NCBI GenBank assembly: GCA_036362985.1
Contig: JAYGXS010000001.1
Location: 20,499,818 to 20,563,817, forward strand
Reading direction: 5' to 3'
Source: Ligula intestinalis
Taxonomy: Eukaryota > Platyhelminthes > Cestoda > Diphyllobothriidea > Diphyllobothriidae
DNA: 64,000 nt
Shown here: positions 58,560-64,000 of the stretch, piece by piece
Numbering within the stretch: position 1 is the stretch's first letter
Layout: every line of letters starts with the position of its first letter
Translations under genes and position numbers: made by a program
Notes under the pieces: generated by a model
The model's database searches: none
What the model saw: only the letters and a program-made list of their open reading frames with translations
Told to the model about the DNA's origin: nothing

Positions 58560-58960
58560 GAATTCATGAGCATAAACGGCGCTATTCTCGCGCACATTGT
58601 GGCTTCCGGACATCGTACCGACCCTGACGAAGCCTTCCGGGTGATTTATAAGGGTCCACCAAACTACCCCAAGTCTTTGGGTCAGCGACTGCTATCAGGT
58701 TGAGAAAATCGGTCTTATGTGTACAAAAGAATCTTCTGCAAGATCTGTGCCTGCCATGGCCAACGCTCGCTTACCTGCACCCCTGTGCGCCCTTCCCCCC
58801 CCCGCCTTCCCCCCTGGAATGGCCGCATCAAACCCTTCCTGCCGCGTAAACCAGCCTTATTTTATCGACCACTCCCCCTAGTTCCACGACTCACTTGTAT
58901 GATGAGGTGAGCATTATTGTACCCCGTTCTCATATAAATGTACTGGTCCAATGAAAATTT
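58560..58960 (+). mobile_element. Penelope-like element 3' fragment
   Basis: The translation gives AILAHIVASGHRTDPDEAFR, then VIYKGPPNYPKSLGQRLLS, matching copy B after its GIY-YIG domain. The downstream tail matches the 51.6-kb fragment. Confidence 0.7.
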
Positions 58961-59949
58961 ATCGAAAGCTTACGTATGCTTGCTAACTGCAGTTTCCAAA
59001 ATCAAAATGAGCGCATTATGCTTTTAAAAAGCGGCAGTTTTTAAAGTTACATTTTCAATCTTTGCAGTTTCTTACTGGGTAAATGTATATTATGACAGAC
59101 AATTTATCCCTCAGTCTACATTAAAATACCCCGCCCCTTTCGGCCTACTGTTAAGTAATGCGCTATTTATAGGCCGCGCGAATACAGCGTTAACTGTCTG
59201 AGAAATATGTGAACTTCTGTGGTGATGTTCCTGCAAGAATTGAGGCAGTCAAAGTCAATGAAGGCACTTTTTCGAATATTAGACATCAAGCTTCTACAGT
59301 AATAGCTCCATGAAAAGAGAAGGAAGATTAAACACAAAGTCGCATGTAAGGATGGTAGAAAGCAGTTATCTGGACTTTTGAGTGATGCGGGTCAGCGTCA
59401 GGGTGTCCCTGAGCTGTGTTCGTTTTCACCGATGTAAGCTGGCTTGGTAGGGTATCCTACAGTGACGTACATTTCTTTACAGGCTTGATGATGAATAATC
59501 GAAACACTTCGTCTTCCACGGGGTAATGTCTATGTGGTAGTTCCTTAATTAATTGGGTGTCGGATTGGGACGTGGAACTAGGAAAACAGGTAAAAATGTC
59601 TCCAAAAGAAACATGATGACGAAATTCTCGTTTGTTTCACAGAATCTGCCAGCATCAGTCATGCAAGTTCGTGCGGCGATGAACCGCTCCGATGGGATAT
59701 AGAAATGATATGGGGGTTAGTCTGTGAAATATCGTAGTAAAGCTCTTTTTCTGAATGAATCAATCGGAAGTTTTGCTTATCTGAGAAGAGCATGACATCA
59801 AGACTGTTTGAAAAGCCCCCCCCCCACGAATGCCTTGCAAGTAAATAAATTAATTTGTGAAACTTTCACGCCTTGTTTTATTTTGACAGTTTTTTTTTCA
59901 CCGTAAAATAGTGACACCGTCTTCCTTGGTAGCTGACTAAGGACATCTA

Positions 59950-60920
59950 AAACATTAGAAGTTAGTTTTCGGCAAACAATTGTTTTCAGCAACTCTTCAT
60001 CAGACCAAACATTTGCAAGGGAAATTAACGCTGTGCATAACAATAAAAGTTTGAATAGGTTGAAAAATCAATAACTATCTAACACGGGCGCTGATTGGCC
60101 AACGCGGACTATGTCAGTTTGCGCATGTAGGCCATGTCAGCGTGTTGGTTGAGGGATTGTCGTTTTTTGGTAGGGGCGAAATCCTATCGCCACCTGGTGT
60201 CGGTTTAGGCCATGGAAGTGACAGAGCTTGTGTCAGAGTCTTCTGACAACACAGCATTGGATTTGCTAGCCTTATAGCTACTGCTTCGGCTGTTGCAAGC
60301 ATCCGTTGGCATAGGCCTTTGGAAAAATTAGATGGTGTCCTGTAGACCACCTGAAAGGCTTCGTTTGTATCGACTCGATGGTTCGTATGGACTAGATGGG
60401 CGAGAATAGCACTCGAGATCGATCTAGTTTCACCTTTACTTAGCCAGGTCGGTATGAGCTCACGTACCCTCTTTTCGAGATGCCTCGTTGTACGGCCGAT
60501 GTATCCCGCTCCACAGGAGCAAGTGAAAGAGTAAATGCACATTGATGTGGCCTTCAAAGGGAGTCTGTCTTTACCTCCCAATCGTAGGAGGGGTGAGTTC
60601 ATGAAGAGCACCCGTAAGTTCGCCGTTGGGAAAGCGTTTTTTTATTGCAGTCCTCAAGCGTCGTCTGACCAGCTCGCTGGTTGCATTGCCTAAGAAAGGC
60701 AGTCTTATGAACACGTCTTTCTTTTCTGCAGTTAAGGTGACAGGCTTTTTGGCGCGTTCACCAATATTGCTGCGGATGAACCTTTCCGGGTATTCATTTT
60801 CAATTTTTGTATGCTGCAGCTGTTGGAGTTCTGCTTCGACAGTTTCAGGAGAACAGATCTGTCGTATTCTAGCTGCTAATCCCTGGATTAGAAGCTGGGA
60901 ATATTTGCGGAACATCTAAA
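59950..60920 (-). mobile_element. Penelope-like element, truncated copy B
   Basis: Two overlapping frames (60915-60571 and 60611-60114) carry the polyprotein C-terminus: a linker ([39 protein letters not shown]), then the GIY-YIG endonuclease. A 3' tail from 60113 down to about 59950 is shared with copy A. The reverse transcriptase domain is absent, so this is a 5' truncation. Confidence 0.85.
60114..60611 (-). pseudogene. GIY-YIG endonuclease domain of Penelope-like copy B
   Basis: The 165-residue frame includes [36 protein letters not shown] and then SISSAILAHLVHTNHR, with the GIY-YIG core, the adjacent Cys pair and the helix Arg and Glu positions present. The N-terminal linker is one frame away, overlapping by about 40 bp, so a single frameshift separates them. 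Unlike copy A, the YIG motif is intact. Confidence 0.8.
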
Positions 60921-61880
60921 ACAACCAAATGCTCATATACGGTTCAAGCGCAACCTTAGAATCAGCGGCTTTTATCTTTAGCAGATCGACCGCAGTTCTT
61001 CGAAAAAGACAGGCAACTGGTATGCAAAAAGTAGCGTGGTCACGAAGGCGTTTGCTTCTTATGTCATGTTTTTTTCTGGATAGGTTTTAGCATCTCTACA
61101 TGACCTCGTAATAAGTATCTTTTCTCATGATAAATGGGCATTTAATGTTAGGATATTAGCCGGACTAAATGCTAGGAACATTTGGAGGCTTTCCTGAGGC
61201 GACGAGCCTAGGCAAGTGTGTTTGTTTGTTAGTTCTGATCGCATATAGGCGATGACTGCTCAGGCGAGATGACCTCAACCTCTGGAGAGGATACAGATGC
61301 ACGCGGCTGCTCGCGTGCCCACTGGTCGCAGTTACCCCAATGCACCAATCAGGCTACAAGAGAACGCGCGGGCAATATCTTATAAACCACTGGCCCTAAC
61401 AGCCGGGGAGAGTTGCATCGCACACTGGATAGCGAGGACACACTAGTCCGCTCCCAATACCGGAGCTTTCCCCCGAGGTGGGACAAAGAGCACGCCAGAG
61501 ATTTACCAGCGGCAACAGCCAATCGAAACCGCAACTCCAGGCTTTGTACATAGTAAACCCATTTCTCGGTGGATGCACAAGTTATGCCCTTCTTATTGTG
61601 TATTTCCTTGGGGATTTCAACAGGGCGAAATTTGACGGTGACACACATCAGATGCCACCGTTATAACATTTATCACCCTATTCTATGACTACCTCAGATG
61701 TTGTCGACAGAATCCAAAACGTCAGGCAGACAAACTTCTTGTTCCAGAAATTGCAGTTTCTACTTCCAAATCAATATGCCTTTAATGTCTTTTACTCAGG
61801 GTCGTTGCTGACGATTTGTGAATTAAAAAGGTCTCTCAGGAAGCTCCGCATGTTTCATAAGCACTTATTACATATTATAC

Positions 61881-61927
61881 GTGTGCGTGTGTGTGCGTGT
61901 GTGTGTGTGTGTGAGTGTGTGTGTGTG
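61881..61927 (+). repeat. (GT)n microsatellite
   Basis: Nearly uninterrupted GT repeats immediately before the finger-motif remnant. Confidence 0.9.
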
Positions 61928-62245
61928 CCCGCAACAACTTCCACACCTGAACCCCCCACCAGCTCTGAGGGCCTGATATGCCCTCACTACCATCGCACAT
62001 TCACCTCACGCATCGGTCTAATCGGTCACTTGCGAATCCATCGCACAGAGACTGGTGAACTTGTGCCTGGAGCACCAACACACAGGCGAGACCGCCGCCT
62101 TCACTGCCCACACGGCCCCCGATCATTCGCTCATCGCATGGGCCTACTAGGTGACATGCGCATTCACGACAGCGGCACTGACCGTGATGTCGGCACACCC
62201 AGCACCTCACACATCCCCACCACCAGCCTCAGCCACACTAACTAG
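61928..62245 (+). pseudogene. Decayed C2H2 finger-pair remnant, probably retroelement-derived
   Basis: The frame contains CPHYHRTFTSRIGLIGHLRI followed by H, then a spacer RTETGELVPGAPTHRRDRRL, then HCPHGPRSFAHRMGLLGDMR and IH. Two C2H2-like units are recognisable, but each has lost a ligand: the second Cys reads Tyr in unit 1 and Gly in unit 2, and the first His of unit 2 reads Asp. Neither should bind zinc. I associate this finger-spacer-finger form with retroelement proteins of diphyllobothriidean tapeworms; that is recall, not a search result. Confidence 0.6.
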
Positions 62246-62619
62246 TAGCCTCGCGTCACGATTGCGTCGGCAAGTTTGTCGAGAACACAGGTCAGTGCCT
62301 CCTCCCCCAGGTAAGTGGAGGCCGTTCTTGCTGAATCTGTCGAATACTCTCTTGCCTTTTGCTGCCCCATAATAGCTCCTGTAGTTTATATTACTCGCTC
62401 CATTACCGCAATCATACTCATAATAGCGACACCTACAGTTCTGCCTTTAGCACAAACAACAGCCTCAGTCGCTACTGAAGATTCTCTGCTGCACGGTAAG
62501 CTGAGATTTTGCTCTCACTGTTCTTTTCTATACTTCATCGCCTCCCCTATCTCTCGGCCTGTCTACGTTCCCCCCTCGCCTCCTCTCCCTATCTCCCTCT
62601 TTCCCTTTATCTATTGTTC

Positions 62620-62715
62620 CCCTTCGGCCTTTCCCCTCCTCCTTCTTCCTCTTTTTTCTACTTCCTCTTCCTTCTACTCCTCCTGGTCTTCTTCTTCTTC
62701 TTCCCCTTCTTCTGC
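62620..62715 (+). repeat. CT-rich low-complexity tract
   Basis: Long pyrimidine-rich sequence dominated by CTT, TCC and TTC units. Open frames across it are compositional artefacts. Confidence 0.8.
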
Positions 62716-63059
62716 AAGCCCACAATTGCAAAGTTCACCAATTGTCTCTTGCTCTCTTTTCAGCCTCGCCCACGAACGCCGACCGTCAACGGAGCATGGG
62801 TAGTGCCTTTCAGTCGTTGACTGACTGGTTACCACTCTCAGAAGGGTGTTGGCCCAGGCTTCATGCAGGGTTGCTCTCACCCTTCTGAGATCCAATGGTC
62901 TGTATGCACATGCATGCAATGCCACTCTTCAACCAACCACGGTCCCTGCGACCTGGAAGGCGCTGGCACTTTCTCTCACTTCTGATTCCCTGTTGGTGAC
63001 TGCGCTCGCGCTCCCACTGGGTTTCAGACCCCACTGCGGGTGCCCGAAAAGCTAGGCGG

Positions 63060-63470
63060 TCACTATGCGGTGGGGGAGAGAGTGGGGTCGACCTCGGCGC
63101 GATTCTTCCCTCACTATAATAAATCTGAATGCGTCTGAATCTATCACGGTGCGCTAAAAGCCGTGGCTTGGAGGGCCTGCCAACTGACGGGAAAACTCGG
63201 ACCCCCTACGTAGCTGCTCCTTCTCTACGCGTGTGTCTGTGTGTGCGTACGAGAGGAGAGGGAGGACTGAGAGTCAGGCTGCAATGGCTCCCTCTTAATG
63301 TGGCCTTTATGGTGCGCCCGCGCAGTCGGGAGCATACATAGCGAGATGGCTGATGCAAGTGTGCGCGTGCTGAGTGTTTATCGCGCCAGCCATCTACACC
63401 CTCCCTCATCCCCGGTCTTATTGACTTTGTATTTACACCGGAAACGGAAGTGGGAGTGGCGAGCGAGTGG
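63060..63470 (+). repeat. Family G interspersed repeat, long 5' copy
   Basis: GTGGGGGAGAGAGTGGGGTC, CAATGGCTCCCTCTTAATGT and CGCCAGCCATCTACACCCTC match the 27.1-27.5 kb copy in order, with a GTGT-rich interruption in the middle. Confidence 0.65.
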
Positions 63471-63657
63471 ATAGATTCTGCGCAAGTCTGCCTAAACTCC
63501 TGTTTTCCCTCGCGCCAGTTCTCCGCGCTGCTCCTGCTAGCTGTCGCTTGCGTATTGCTTGCCCAGCTTGCCTTCGTGTCAGTTGCGGCTTGCTTCAGCG
63601 TTTGCTGCGGCTTGTTGGAGCGCGTGGTGCCCATAGTCGAAATCGACGGGGTAACTG

Positions 63658-63688
63658 TCGTGTGTGTGTGTGTGTGTGTGTGTGTGTA
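63658..63688 (+). repeat. (GT)n microsatellite
   Basis: Uninterrupted TG repeats of about 30 bp. Confidence 0.9.
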
Positions 63689-64000
63689 CATTATTTCGCG
63701 AATACTCTACAGATTCACTTAACCATGACATCTGATAGTTTACGACTGAAACGCATGCGCACTCCTGATCCAGTTTACCGAACAATCAAGCCATAAAAGT
63801 AGTAGACTAACAGAGCTACTATTCCACATGAACATTTGCAATTCGATTAAATATTGGATTCGGAATTAAATACCTCTGACAGTCAACCGTCGTTTCCACC
63901 TATTTTCACCATTATAAGCTAACATACGAGTCCCAGGAAGTGAGAAAAAGACAACGCGATCGCTTGGACAATACTTTCATTTGCCTGACTTTTCGTCATC

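Noticed and set aside
62315..62820. Long plus-strand frames rich in Ser, Leu and Pro
   Set aside because: They span CT-rich low-complexity sequence and have no motif.
1..64000. CRISPR arrays, operons or bacterial genes
   Set aside because: No regularly spaced repeats or bacterial-style gene packing; gene structure is plainly eukaryotic.

Overview
The window is eukaryotic and most likely from a parasitic flatworm. The evidence is two multi-exon genes with long introns, GT-AG splice sites (plus one GC-AG), and very dense degraded retrotransposons: two LINE families, Penelope-like elements with a GIY-YIG endonuclease, tRNA-like SINEs, foldback elements and MITEs. A decayed pair of C2H2-finger motifs near 62 kb resembles finger arrays I associate with diphyllobothriidean tapeworm retroelement proteins. 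The tapeworm placement is inference; the flatworm placement is moderately safe. Nothing bacterial, viral or CRISPR-like was seen.

Gene 1 (+ strand, 1632-34875, entering from the left edge) is the 3' part of a CENPJ/CPAP/SAS-4 centriole-assembly gene. I could join ten coding exons with every phase compatible, giving a 601-residue C-terminal fragment: a long coiled coil, a Ser/Pro-rich linker and a TCP10_C G-box domain with a stop at 34873-34875. Intron 2 is about 19.7 kb and is packed with nested transposons. Intron 3 uses a GC-AG splice pair.

Gene 2 (- strand, 55513 down to 39010) is a complete secreted protease. Six phase-compatible coding exons give 482 residues: signal peptide, one CUB domain, an activation site and a trypsin-type S1 domain with an intact triad and trypsin-like S1 Asp. 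It carries an unusual charged insertion of about 70 residues between two conserved cysteines. The two genes converge tail to tail, about 4.1 kb apart. A possible orphan exon resembling half of a thyroglobulin type-1 domain lies in that gap (35.9-36.2 kb, - strand).

Mobile DNA shows datable layers. An RTE-like LINE (13819-17273) sits inside a Jockey/CR1-like LINE (about 13389-20309) with a perfect 10-bp target duplication. A second RTE-like LINE (about 4.87-8.65 kb) sits inside a foldback element and is itself split by a 249-bp hairpin element with a 12-bp duplication. Protease intron 5 holds a foldback element, a TA-flanked MITE, an inverted SINE dimer and a solo LTR-like sequence. From 55.5 kb to the right end no host gene could be supported; the DNA is Penelope-like fragments, a finger-motif remnant, microsatellites and unassigned sequence.
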